A stretch of 64,000 nt of DNA from Rhynchopus euleeides (lineage: Eukaryota > Euglenozoa > Diplonemea > Diplonemida > Diplonemidae): positions 372,001 to 436,000 of the forward strand of contig OY723298.1 of assembly GCA_963210315.1 (NCBI GenBank). The letters run 5' to 3'. The notes under the pieces were generated by a model. That model saw only the letters and a list, made by a program, of their open reading frames with translations. It had not been told where the DNA came from and ran no database searches. Below are positions 1-9,460 of this stretch, piece by piece. The translations under genes and the position numbers were made by a program. How positions within the stretch are numbered: the first letter of the stretch is position 1; every line of letters starts with the position of its first letter.

Positions 1-600
1 CTGGAGTCGCTGTTCGAGTGGCTATTCGAATCCGAGTGGCTACTGGAGTCCGAGTGGCTGCTCGAGTCTCCGTTGGAATGGCTGCTGGAGTCCGAATGGC
101 TGCTGGAGTCGCTGTTCGAGCGGCTGCTCGAGTCGCCGTTGGAATGGCTGCTCGAGTCCGAATGGCTGCTGGATTCGCTGTTCGAGTGGCTACTGGAGTC
201 CGAATGGCTGCTGGAGTCGCTGTTCGAGTGGCTATTCGAATCCGAGTGGCTACTGGAGTCCGAGTGGCTGCTCGAGTCTCCGTTGGAATGGCTGCTGGAG
301 TCCGAATGGCTGCTGGAGTCGCTGTTCGAGCGGCTGCTCGAGTCGCCGTTGGAATGGCTGCTCGAGTCCGAATGGCTGCTGGATTCGCTGTTCGAGTGGC
401 TACTCGAATCCGAGTGGCTGCTCGAGTCTCCGTTGGAATGGCTGCTGGAGTCGCTGTTCGAGCGGCTGCTCGAGTCCGAATGGCTGCTGGAGTCGCTGTT
501 CGAGTGGCTACTCGAATCCGAGTGGCTGCTGGAGTCCGAGTGGCTGCTCGAGTCGCTGTTCGAGTGCCTACTCGAGTCCGAATGGCTGCTGGAACCGGAG
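1..600. repeat. Coding minisatellite with 210-bp higher-order repeat
   Basis: The basic unit is 18 bp (six codons of the Ser/Asp/His repeat) with variants. A higher-order copy is visible: bases 1-194 recur exactly at 211-404. The repeat keeps the minus-strand frame open throughout, which argues for expansion under coding constraint. Confidence 0.85.
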
Positions 601-743
601 CTGGAGCTCGAGTCACTCCCACTCCCGCAACCGCTGCCGGAAGGTCGGCGATGCTTACCGCCCCCTCGGCCCTTGCCCTCGGCCACAGAAACCTGGAAGG
701 TGGCTGCGCATACCAGCATCAATAGCACCATACGCACCGACAT
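1..743 (-). CDS. Secreted Ser/Asp/His-repeat protein (partial, runs off window)
   Basis: The minus-strand frame opens at an ATG at 743 and stays free of stops to position 1, so about 247 residues are visible and the 3' end lies outside the window. The N-terminus MSVRMVLLMLVCAATF followed by QVSVA is a clear signal peptide. A short Gly/Lys/Arg-rich stretch follows, then a long repeat built from SSSHSD, SNSDSS and SNGDSS words to the window edge. A secreted, highly acidic and serine-rich protein is therefore expected, perhaps a surface or matrix protein or a phosphorylation substrate; no catalytic domain is visible. It is in line with the other minus-strand genes. The longer plus-strand frames over the same DNA (WLLES and RVAAGV repeats) are shadows of the repeat. 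I am confident of the coding frame; the function is unknown. Confidence 0.72.
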   Translation of the reverse strand, partial: MSVRMVLLMLVCAATFQVSVAEGKGRGGGKHRRPSGSGCGSGSDSSSSSGSSSHSDSSRHSNSDSSSHSDSSSHSDSSSHSNSDSSSHSDSSSRSNSDSSSHSNGDSSSHSDSSSHSNSESSSHSDSSSHSNGDSSSRSNSDSSSHSDSSSHSNGDSSSHSDSSSHSDSNSHSNSDSSSHSDSSSHSNSESSSHSDSSSHSNGDSSSRSNSDSSSHSDSSSHSNGDSSSHSDSSSHSDSNSHSNSDS

Positions 744-1040
744 TGTTGATGCGTGTCTGATGTATCAAGGATAACCCTGTGCGTGGCCGGTGCGAGTGTC
801 TGATCCCCCCCCAAAAAAATGCAAACACACCCCGCCCCACCCCCACACCCTGCGCCTCTGTGACTGACTGCTCCTCCTACACATCCTTCCAACACTCGGC
901 CGCAACCTGCCTCCAGGACACACCCACACTCCGCCCCAACACAACCCATATTCAACACCCCTCGGCCACCCCGCCGCCTTGCGTCAGCAGACCAGGCGGT
1001 TGCCGCAGTGGACGCGGTGCTGCGACACGCCAAGACCCCC

Positions 1041-2417
1041 CTACACGTCTAGCTGCGATCGCGCCTGGCGAAACCGCTGCGAGGGGAGTATCCCCTTTTC
1101 CATCAGAAGCTGCACGAGCCATGCCCCGCCCTCCCTGTCCCCGACAGCTGCGTACACCTCCATCAGCGACGAGAAGAGGCTTTTGGACACGACGAGCCCC
1201 AAGCGATCCGCCTCTTTGAATGCATCCGTGGCCCACGTTGTGAACTCATCTCCCGGCTCCTCTGCACGGTCGAGGCAGGCTCTGATGAATACATCGAATG
1301 CCAACGCTGGCGGAGGGACACCCTTCTCATAGTAGCGGCGCAACCCGCCCGCCACATCACGGAACTCCCCTGCATTCTTCGACGCGAGCATCAAACTCGG
1401 TAGGTACGGCTCTCCCTGAGGGTCCTGAACAGCCGCATCCGCCACCCGCTCTACCATGTGAGGCTGGCCAAGCCGTGCGTAGGCACCAGCCGCCGCCAGC
1501 ATGGTGACGTGCGAAGGGGCACCAAAGGCCACGTGGTGCCGCCACACCATGTCGGCCTCCCCCACCGATGTGGAGGCGCGGAACGCCTGGTCCACCATGC
1601 GCATCGTTTCCAGAACCTCGCCCTGCGGGGTGCTCGCGCCAAGGCCTGGGGTGTCATCCAGGGTGGAATAGGTTGCCTTTGAAGCAGCGGCCTCGCCCGC
1701 GGTGGTGACGGTGAGGAAGTATGCGAACGCGTGCTCCCGCCGGTTGACATCCACGAGGGATTTCATGACGATGGCGTGGTGTGACCCCGTGATGGGAATG
1801 CCCGTTTCGGCCATCTTGTCGAGGAGTTCTGCCTGTTCGGAAGCCATGCTCACCCCACGGCTGTACTGCACATTTCCCAGGAGGAGCAGCAAGGAGGCAT
1901 AGCTGCGCCCGTCGTAGGCGATTTTCCGAGAGAGGAACTCGCGTCTCACCGCCTGTGCCAGCCTGACCAGGCGGTGGACAGCTGCGTAGTTCAGAGCGAT
2001 GTTGAGGGTGAGCAGGCCCATCGATTTGCAGCTGTCCCGGATTTTGTAAAACTCCCTCTCAAAGTCCCCCTTCAGCCTCCTGAGGTAGCTCTCGTGCTGG
2101 GCCTGGCGGCGGTACGTCCGCGACTTCCGGAAGAAGCCCTCAAGGTAAGCCGCGCACTCCCCGTCATCCCAAAACGCCTCCACCCGTCGCGCCTCCACCA
2201 TCAAACTCGCTTGCTCGCTCCCACCGCCAGACACCCGGACCTTCGGAGTGCGTTTTGCGTTCAATGGATCCCTCTCGACGAACCGCTTGGCGAGACCTAC
2301 CTCCACCGCCCCACTCCGGGTGTGCGCGCTTGAGCCCCAGCGGCACTGCCGCACGGCGCACCGGCAGAGGTGGGGCAGAGGCAACATCAAAGGAGGGCGT
2401 GTGGGGGAGGTGGGCAC
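1041..2417 (-). CDS. PPR-like helical-repeat protein, probably mitochondrial
   Basis: A 458-aa frame on the minus strand. The first 50 residues are rich in Arg, Pro and hydrophobic residues and lack acidic residues until about residue 38, as expected of a mitochondrial targeting region. The remainder is alpha-helical with loose repeats of about 35 residues, for example the blocks around YASLLLLLGNVQYSRGVSMA, HHAIVMKSLVDVNRREHAF and the C-terminal LFSSLMEVYAAVGDREGGAW followed by LLMEKGILPS. That pattern (S-L-L/M-x-A-y-x-x-x-G-x-x-x-x-A and then a short turn ending in G-I-x-P) is characteristic of pentatricopeptide repeats, which bind organellar RNA. The repeats are degenerate, so a related helical-repeat family is possible. 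I chose the most upstream ATG because it gives the presequence. Confidence 0.7.
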   Translation of the reverse strand: MPTSPTRPPLMLPLPHLCRCAVRQCRWGSSAHTRSGAVEVGLAKRFVERDPLNAKRTPKVRVSGGGSEQASLMVEARRVEAFWDDGECAAYLEGFFRKSRTYRRQAQHESYLRRLKGDFEREFYKIRDSCKSMGLLTLNIALNYAAVHRLVRLAQAVRREFLSRKIAYDGRSYASLLLLLGNVQYSRGVSMASEQAELLDKMAETGIPITGSHHAIVMKSLVDVNRREHAFAYFLTVTTAGEAAASKATYSTLDDTPGLGASTPQGEVLETMRMVDQAFRASTSVGEADMVWRHHVAFGAPSHVTMLAAAGAYARLGQPHMVERVADAAVQDPQGEPYLPSLMLASKNAGEFRDVAGGLRRYYEKGVPPPALAFDVFIRACLDRAEEPGDEFTTWATDAFKEADRLGLVVSKSLFSSLMEVYAAVGDREGGAWLVQLLMEKGILPSQRFRQARSQLDV

Positions 2418-2902
2418 GTTATTTTGTATTTATTAGCGAGCAGACCCTCCGCGGATCAAGCCACACACCCCACCCATCCCTACGTTTGCAGCAGAAGGAG
2501 GGGTGTGGGGTGTGGGTGTGTGCAGTAGTGATGTGGGGGGGGAGGGGGGTGCCAGCTTTCCATTCTCCCCCCCCCCCATCCCATCCCCTCCCCGGTGCCT
2601 CGGAGAAGCGCTGCGGCGGCGTCAAAACCCAGTGCGATATGCGGGGGGGGGGGGGGGGGGGGGCTGTGCCACACACTCAGGCACATTCAGTTGGGCATGT
2701 TTGTTACTTTACTCTTTGGGGGGGGGGGGGGGGCGTGGGGGGGAGGGTGAGTGGGAGGGCTAGAACCAACGTCGACCCACCCACACCCACACCCCACACC
2801 CACCCTTTGACCTGCACTCTCTTGCCAGGTCACACCCCCGAGGCAATCTCTGTTGATCCATCCACCTGCCTGTCGCAGACACCCGATGCTGCTGCTGCGC
2901 CA
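2418..2902. other. Intergenic region with long G/C homopolymers
   Basis: It lies between the PPR-like gene and the stop of the DUF4215 gene. It holds several plus-strand G runs (around 2526, 2641-2663 and 2719-2734) and a C run near 2570. On the coding strand the G runs are poly-C tracts upstream of the PPR-like start. No convincing gene was found. Confidence 0.6.
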
Positions 2903-5330
2903 TCATGTCAATGAGACGAGAGCAGCACCCAGGCACAGCAGGAGCAGGAGCGGAGGGGAGGGGGGTGGTGCAGCGGGCGACCAGCACTCGTCTGTGTTTA
3001 TGTCATCCCCCGGCATGAACGCCTGGCGGAAGTCGGCGTAGGTGCGGTACTTCCACCACAGGGGCTGGCAGTGGGGTAGCGGAGGGGCCAGCTGGTCTGT
3101 CCAGTTGACAAAGGACACGGGCTCCATACGGCATGCGTCGTACACCTTGGTGAGCCAGTCCTCGCAGGGAGGCACCTTTGCCCCCGTGCCACGGCAGGAC
3201 CCGATTATCCCCTGCCGCCCGTTGACAATATCAACACGCGCCTGATCGCTTGTCTTGCAGGGCGGGATAGCGCAGTTGATGGACTTCTTCCCCGTCAACA
3301 CCTCTTCAGCCTCTCGCGCCAGCGCATCCTGGAGCTCTTGCTCCAGCTGTTGGAAGCGCGTCTCATAGATTGGGAGGAAGGCACATACACCCCCCTTCGA
3401 ACAGTCGCTGTCGCGCTGGCAGGCATCCTCTGTCTCTGGCATATACCGCGCCAGGCAGGAATACCCACAGTGGAGCTGGTGCAGGAGGTAGGAACACATG
3501 GGCCTCACCTTAGGTGTGTACTGCGGCTCCAGGTGCGCGCCGTTGTCCAGCTTGCAGACGCACCCCACCTCCTCCGTGCACCGGCCGTAGGCGCCGGCTG
3601 TCGCGTTTGTGGAGTGGTCGCGCCACACCAGCTGGCCCTCCTTTGTGGCGTGCCTCTGTATGTTGCAGCCGGGGCGGAACCTCTCCCCGATCTCCGTCAC
3701 ACGCGGGTAGGGGATGGTTGTGTCGAAGTAGTGGTCGTCCGGGCTGACGCGGTGCCAGCTTGCTGCAGGGGGGGAGAAGGGCATGCGTTTTGAAATACCT
3801 TCCTTAGCTTGGAGCAGGGATGCGGCACAACCCGTCAGAGCTGCGAGCTGCATCCCCCCCACCCCCACCCCCCTTGGCCACGCCCTGTCCTGTCTGCATA
3901 CCGATGAGAAGCGGGGAGCTCACAAGCCACCTCTCTGCACGCGACGTCTGATGGAGGTACCACCAACCCTTGCGGAACTGCATCGACGCTGTCCCAGGGG
4001 CGTACTCAGCACGCTGGCGGTACTCTGTGTGGGACACCTGATCGTAGACCCCGCTGTACTCCCGCACGTTGCCCTGCTTGTCCATCAGCGTCACGTTGAT
4101 GGTGTGCAGCGCCCGCACATCAGCCCCTGCTGAGAGGACGTGGGGGTGCAGGTCCTCCAGCGCCAGAGACACAGCGGCTGCAGTGCACTCCTCCACCGTC
4201 TGGATCGCATAATGCCCATGCGACCCACACGACCCGGAATGCACCACACGGTACCCAGTCACGGGCCACCTGCAGAATTCGAGATCGCGTATCGGCTGCG
4301 GTGCCCCCTCTGCATACTCATGGTTCTCCGCAAGATGCGCACAGCAGCCGTACCGCCCCTCCAGCACATAGGAGCAGGGCCCTTTGATGTTGGTCATCAT
4401 CTTCGCTGTGTAGGTCAGCCCCGCCTCGGGCTCCTCCACAAACGTCGCCGTGGTGGTGGCCGTGTCTGTATGGTGCAGTGTCAGCGTCGGGGTGAACACC
4501 ACCGGGACAGGGGTCGGCTCCACCGTCTGCAGGACAGGCACGCAGAGGGTGCGGCGCTGGTTGACATAGAGGTGGCACCCGCTGGTGCAGGTGTCGCGGC
4601 AGGCGTAGGGCGCGTTCACCTCCAGATGGCAGGACGGGTCGCAGCCGTCACCCCCGGCAACATTGCCGTCGTCGCACTCCTCAGTGGTGGCGCGCTTTCC
4701 GTCGCCGCAGAAGGGTGGGAGGCAGACGGTGCGCTGGTTCTTCACCTCGCAGAAGTAGTCCGCCTCGATGACACAGGTGCTGCTGCACCCATCGTTGTCG
4801 GCGACATTCTCATCGTCGCAGGCCTCTGTAGGGTGGAGCCGCCCGTCGCCGCAGCTGTTCAGCTCGCAGATAGACTTTGTGGTGCCGAAGGTGAGGTCTG
4901 CGAACACCACCCCTGCGGTGACGGAGGGGAAGCAGGCGTACCCCTGCTCGATGCGGCAGAGGGAGTCGCACCCATCCCCGTTGGCGAGGTTGCCGTCGTC
5001 GCACTCCTCGCCCTCAGGCACGCCCAGCCAGGCGTCGCCGCAGATGTTGATCTGCACTGTCAGCGTCACGGCCTGCCCCACCTGCAGCAGCCGCCTGCTG
5101 GCGGCTTCCGACGACAGCGAGTTGGGGTCGGGGTCAGCCCACTGCGGGCGGTGGTCCTGGTCGCGCAGCCACAGCTCCTCGGGGAGACGCTCGCATGTGC
5201 GTGTGTCGTCCGCGTCATAGCAGAGGTTGCGCCTGCTGAGGCTACCCACGTCAAGGCAGGTGAAGCCAGCGCACGACGCAGCACACAGGAAGGACGCGGC
5301 GGTGGCCCGCAGCATCAGGATAGCGCGCAT
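2903..5330 (-). CDS. Secreted DUF4215 Cys-rich repeat protein, two exons
   Basis: Exon 1 is 5330-3902 and exon 2 is 3762-2903, separated by a 139-bp GT-AG intron; the join is phase 1 and in frame, giving 762 aa. The start MRAILMLRATAASFLCAAS is a signal peptide; longer in-frame upstream sequence is proline-rich leader without a plausible start. Residues about 95-250 carry three DUF4215-type repeats of the form CGDG..x..EECDDGN..GDGCD..C, known from Myxococcus Cys-rich repeats and many protist surface proteins. The second half is Cys-rich and unassigned. The protein ends in a Pro-rich spacer and the hydrophobic tail PPLLLLLCLGAALVSLT, compatible with a GPI-attachment signal or membrane anchor. 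It is likely a surface glycoprotein; the ligand is unknown. Confidence 0.78.
3763..3901 (-). other. Spliceosomal intron (139 bp, GTATGC donor)
   Basis: On the coding strand the donor reads CATCG|GTATGC and the acceptor TTCTCCCCCCCTGCAG|CA. Removing it joins two open frames in the same phase. Without it, the upstream frame runs into Gly-rich nonsense and stops. The donor hexamer is identical to that of the intron at 23011-23216. Confidence 0.8.
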
Positions 5331-5639
5331 TTGTCCAGAGCAGGCATGCTGCGAGTGGCCTGGCGGTGGTGATGGTGGCGGGGGCATTTTGGAGGGGTGG
5401 TATTTTGTTCGTAGCCACCGACATTTGTCGCTGTGAAAAGCAAGCTTGTTTGGGTGGGGGTTTGATCGTCGAGAGGGAATGGAAAAGTAAATCTCCCAGC
5501 ACCTTCTCGCAATGTTAGTCCTTTTTGTAGTCCTTTGTTTGGGTGGGGGGGGGGGGGGGGGGGGGCACTGGCAGTCGCTAGAGTTGAACACGCATGAGAA
5601 CTCTGAAATACAGGTGGGGGTTTGGTTTCTTGGAGAAAT

Positions 5640-7010
5640 TTGACTCATGGGATGCAACCCCCTCTGCCACCCTCTGCTGTGCCAGAGCAGAGTGCGGATT
5701 CAGGATCGGGTGATTTCCGTATCTTCTTTCGGCATCACGTTCGCACGGGGGGGCTGGGGGCAGTGAAGGAGAAAAAGGTAAAGAGATAATAAAGAGAAAC
5801 ATCAAAGTTAAGAACAGAGCGGGCATCACGTGACTCCTTCACACGGTGGCAGGTCACTGCGGGATAACCTGAGAGTGCAGGCTGCGTCCGAGATCGAGTG
5901 AGACAACCAGACTGTCCTGTGTCAGAAGAAAGATGTGTGGGCAACATAGGTTGGATGGGCAAACTTAGATACGGGCGGGGAAGTACTTGCATCACTCCTC
6001 ATGGAATGATTGGGCTGCTCTTTTTTCTTCGATGATGGCAGACTCAACCGGAAGAAATTCGGTACCAAAATGCCTTGCGGGATACAACACCCTTTGCCAC
6101 CCTCTGCTGTGCCAGAGCAGAGTGCAGATTCAGGAGGGGTTGGGGGATCCCTAACCTTCTTTCGACATCACTTTCGCACGGGGGGTGGGGGCAGTGAAGA
6201 GAGCAGGTAAAGAAAGCAAAGATCAAGTTCCGCCTCACGTGACTTGTTCCTACTTGATCACGGTGGCCAGGTCACTGCGGACTAACCCGAGACCTGATCT
6301 GCAGGCTGTGTCCGAGATCGGGTGAGACAACAGGCTGTTCTGTGTCAGAAGAAAGATGTGTGGGGAAAAAAGGGGGGTTGATGGTCTGGCTGTACCCATC
6401 CTCGTCCAAGCTCTGAGAAATCACGAGAGTAGAACCGTTGCGTTTCGTCTTGGTCGGGACCTGCCAAGAGAGGGGCCGAACAACAGTACACCCTGAACGG
6501 GACAGCCAAAGAAAATGCTTCAGGAACCCTCAGTGCGGGCTTGCATCCGTAATCCGAGGGCTCCCCGGATTTTTTTCACTCTGTTGTCGGTCTCGCTGAT
6601 CGTTCACTCCTTCGTGAGGGACACCGGCGTGTGGGTTACTTCTCACACTATGTTCGCAACAATAAACAGTGTCCTCAGAGTGCGGACTCAGGATGGGTTG
6701 GGGATCCCCGAATCTTCTTTCGACATCACGTTCGCACGGGGGGTCTTGGGGCAGTGAAGAAGACACAGGTAAAGGGGGCAAAGAGCAAGATAAGAACAGA
6801 GTGCCTCACGTGACTCGTTCACACGGCGATGGATAACCTGAGACCGTGCAGGCTGTGTCCGAGATCGAGTGAGACGACCAGGCTGTCCTGTGTCAGAAGA
6901 AAGATACGTGGGTGACAAAGGTCTGGCAGATCCTGAAAAACAATGCCAAACTTGGGGACAGGTGGGGGTGTCCGATTGCATCACTCCTCACGTGGAACGA
7001 TCGGAAGGTA
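5640..7010. repeat. Three dispersed copies of a ~330-bp non-coding repeat
   Basis: Copies run roughly 5640-6010, 6070-6375 and 6670-7010. Shared blocks in the same order include CAGAGTGCGGATTCAGGA, TTCTTTCGACATCACG, TTCGCACGGGGG with GGGGCAGTGAAG, CCTCACGTGACT, GTCCGAGATCGAGTGAGAC and CTGTGTCAGAAGAAAGAT. They differ by substitutions and small indels, so the duplications are not recent. No long frame is shared between copies. The rest of the 5331-7297 gap shows only the 5' leader of the DUF4215 gene, with a G run near 5537-5566, and G-rich low-complexity sequence. Confidence 0.8.
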
Positions 7011-7297
7011 ACCCGAACCCCAGGAAGAGGCATGATTGCGATAGAGTGTGACCTGACGTGTGGCTGCAGGCAAAGGCAAATGCCAGAGAACCCGGCCACC
7101 CACAGAGTGTAACGGCTTGCTTCTACAATCACTGACAAGGTGGGTGGGGGTGGGGTGCAGGGTGGATGATGGTGGGTCGGGGTGGGGCATTGTCTGACAG
7201 CAAACACAGGATGGGTTTCCTCCGGCCCCAACGACACCCCTACCGCCGTAATCCTTACGAGAGAACTCCGAAATAGGAGGTCCACCACTCTGTGTGT

Positions 7298-8867
7298 TCA
7301 TTGAATTTGGGATACCGCAACCACAACCATAAGCAGGGTTCTCAGCATGTCGTACTTGGTAGAACCGTCGGGGAAAAAAAAATCCGCCAGCTCAGCCTCG
7401 TCCACTCCCGAACTGGGGACGATGTCCGTTGACTTCCTTGGGTGTACGGCAAAGGTCAAAAAATTTGTCCGTGGGGTGATCGCAAAAAGACAGATGATCT
7501 TCAACTGTAACTTACGAAGGTCCTTTTTGAGAGGCGTCCTGAACACTGACCGTAGCTGTCCGACAACCCAATCCCGAATTTCCGTGCGGCTGTTCCGGAA
7601 GGATAGCTCACGGCCCACGTCGAAGTACCGCAGAATTTTCGCTACATTGCACGAGGCTCCCCGTCCTGCTGAGGTCGACAGGTAGACGCGCAGTTTCTTG
7701 TTCTTCTTGGTGTGCAACGTCACTAGTTCCCACATGAATTCGAGCACTGCAGGCACAGTGTGCAGGGCCGCTTTCACTTCCGTCGGGGGGGGGGGGATCG
7801 AGCTCGGGGGATTTGCACGATATTTGTGAGAAGTTAAAGTACAGCACATCGAGGCGGGGCACGTCCTCCATGATTCCCAGCGCCATGACCTCCAGCAACG
7901 TGCATATGTTCACATGGATTGATTTGCACATCGGGATACCCAGTGCATGGTAGTAGCACATGTTAACGGCAATGTCAGGAAGAGCGAACCTGAGTGTGTT
8001 GATACGATCGATATCCCAACCATGTTCGGTCTTGAGGTAGTGAATGATTAACCACACAATGCGTCCTTTCCCGTCCAGTAGCATAGTGTGCGGGCGGCGC
8101 CCCTCCACCTCGTTCAGGTTGCTTGCGATGCACCGTGCCCGTGCCGTGTGATCGTCGTATTTTGCATCCACCCACTGCTCAGACAGAATTGATCCGTCTC
8201 CTTCGGCGTTCTTTCGGAGGTCAGTGACGTTTAGGACCCCTGTCTTCTCATACCAATCATTGGCGCTTGGCGATGCACCGTAGTAGGCCAAAAAACCCTC
8301 CTTGTAAGACGTAGTCATTTTTGGTGCACTGTCCTTCGCCTGTGCCACAAACTTGCTATGATACTCTTCCACCCTACTCTGTGCCTCCTCGGGGGAAAGT
8401 GTGGGTTTTTGGGCGACCAGACCCGCAACATCGTCTGTGTCGAACGTGGAGGCGCCGTCACCAACACCAGCTGTGTCGAACGAGGCGACATCACCAACAC
8501 CAGCTGTGTCGGACGTGGGGGCGACATCACCAAGACCAGCTGTGTCGAACATGGAGGCGATATCACCAACATCAGCTGTGTCGGACGTAAAGGTAACATC
8601 ACTACCATCGTCTCCGTCGGACGTAGAGGCTACTTCACTATCATCGTCTCTGTCGTCGGCGCACTTGACGTCTTCAGGTGTGATAGTCCAGTCCGTCAGC
8701 AGAACCTTGAAGTTGACGGAGGCCGCTGCAGGAGCACCCGTCGCCGGGACATCCTGGGGGTGGCTTCTTGGGACCCGCCCCTCGCCCCTCTGCGCGTCGA
8801 CGCCTTCGCCACCTCGCTCCATATTGCTGCGCTGTCTGCCAGTGTCTGGCAGAGTACGAGTGTGCAC
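7298..8867 (-). pseudogene. Unrecognised gene with a frame break at a C12 run
   Basis: Two minus-strand frames make one gene. The upstream frame (from 8867, or a second Met at 8822) covers an Asp/Thr-rich repeat and then a globular region with words such as YEKTGVLNVTDLRK and LIIHYLKTEHGWDID. After a run of 12 C (plus-strand G at 7785-7796) the first frame turns into a low-quality tail, while a second frame continues with clearly protein-like sequence (KAALHTVPAVLEFMWELVTL, then a basic domain) to a stop at 7298. A one-base slip in the homopolymer explains this. It may be a sequencing error, polymorphism, slippage or a true pseudogene. Corrected length would be about 520 aa. I do not recognise the family. 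Confidence 0.6.
8425..8592 (-). repeat. 36-bp coding tandem repeat
   Basis: Five to six units encode TSDTAGVGDVAS-like 12-residue repeats within the unrecognised gene at 7298-8867. One unit is one codon shorter, consistent with slippage in frame. Confidence 0.75.
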
Positions 8868-9460
8868 CTGGCGTGTGGCTGAAGGAAACGAAAGGCAAAG
8901 GCGACAGGGCGAGTGACCGGGCAGGACACGATGATGTGGAACCCATCAGTCAGTGCCATACCGCAAACGTAATTAATTGGTCTGTGGGAGGTATTGAGCA
9001 AAAGGTGGAGTGGAGGTGGGGCGGGTTTGGCAGGGGTGGGCAGCTCTCTCTGCACATCCGACCCTCACAGCAGCCGCAAGACATGGGACGATAAGCCCTC
9101 TTGCCGTGCCTTGTTGGGAGACAAGGGAGCTGCGTTTGCAGCCGCACATATTTTCACTCTGGCCCCGCAGATCAGAGCGAGAGCGAGAGGCAGATACACA
9201 CATGGGTGAGAGGTGCAGAGCGCACCGAGCACACCCTCCTCTCTCCTTCACACAACACCCACAGCACACACCACACCACCACACCCTCACCCGAGCCACC
9301 AAAAGCCTGAAAAGGCACCGGGACACACGGAGAGGCAACCCACCCACCCGCCCCACCACCTGACACGCGGGAACGCATGCTCTTCAGGGGTGGGGGAGGC
9401 GGGGGGAACAAGCGGCGCGAGCATTTTTTGCTTTCTCAAACCAACCTTCCGACACCCCCC
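8868..9460. other. Intergenic region, CA-rich
   Basis: It lies between the stop of the gene at 9461-11290 and the start of the gene at 7298-8867. It contains a CA/CCA-rich low-complexity stretch (9240-9300). No frame here has protein-like composition, and I see no RNA gene. Confidence 0.5.

Noticed and set aside
18..774. Long plus-strand frames with RVAAGV and WLLES repeats
   Set aside because: They are other readings of the Ser/Asp/His minisatellite; only the minus frame has a signal peptide and agrees with neighbouring gene orientation.
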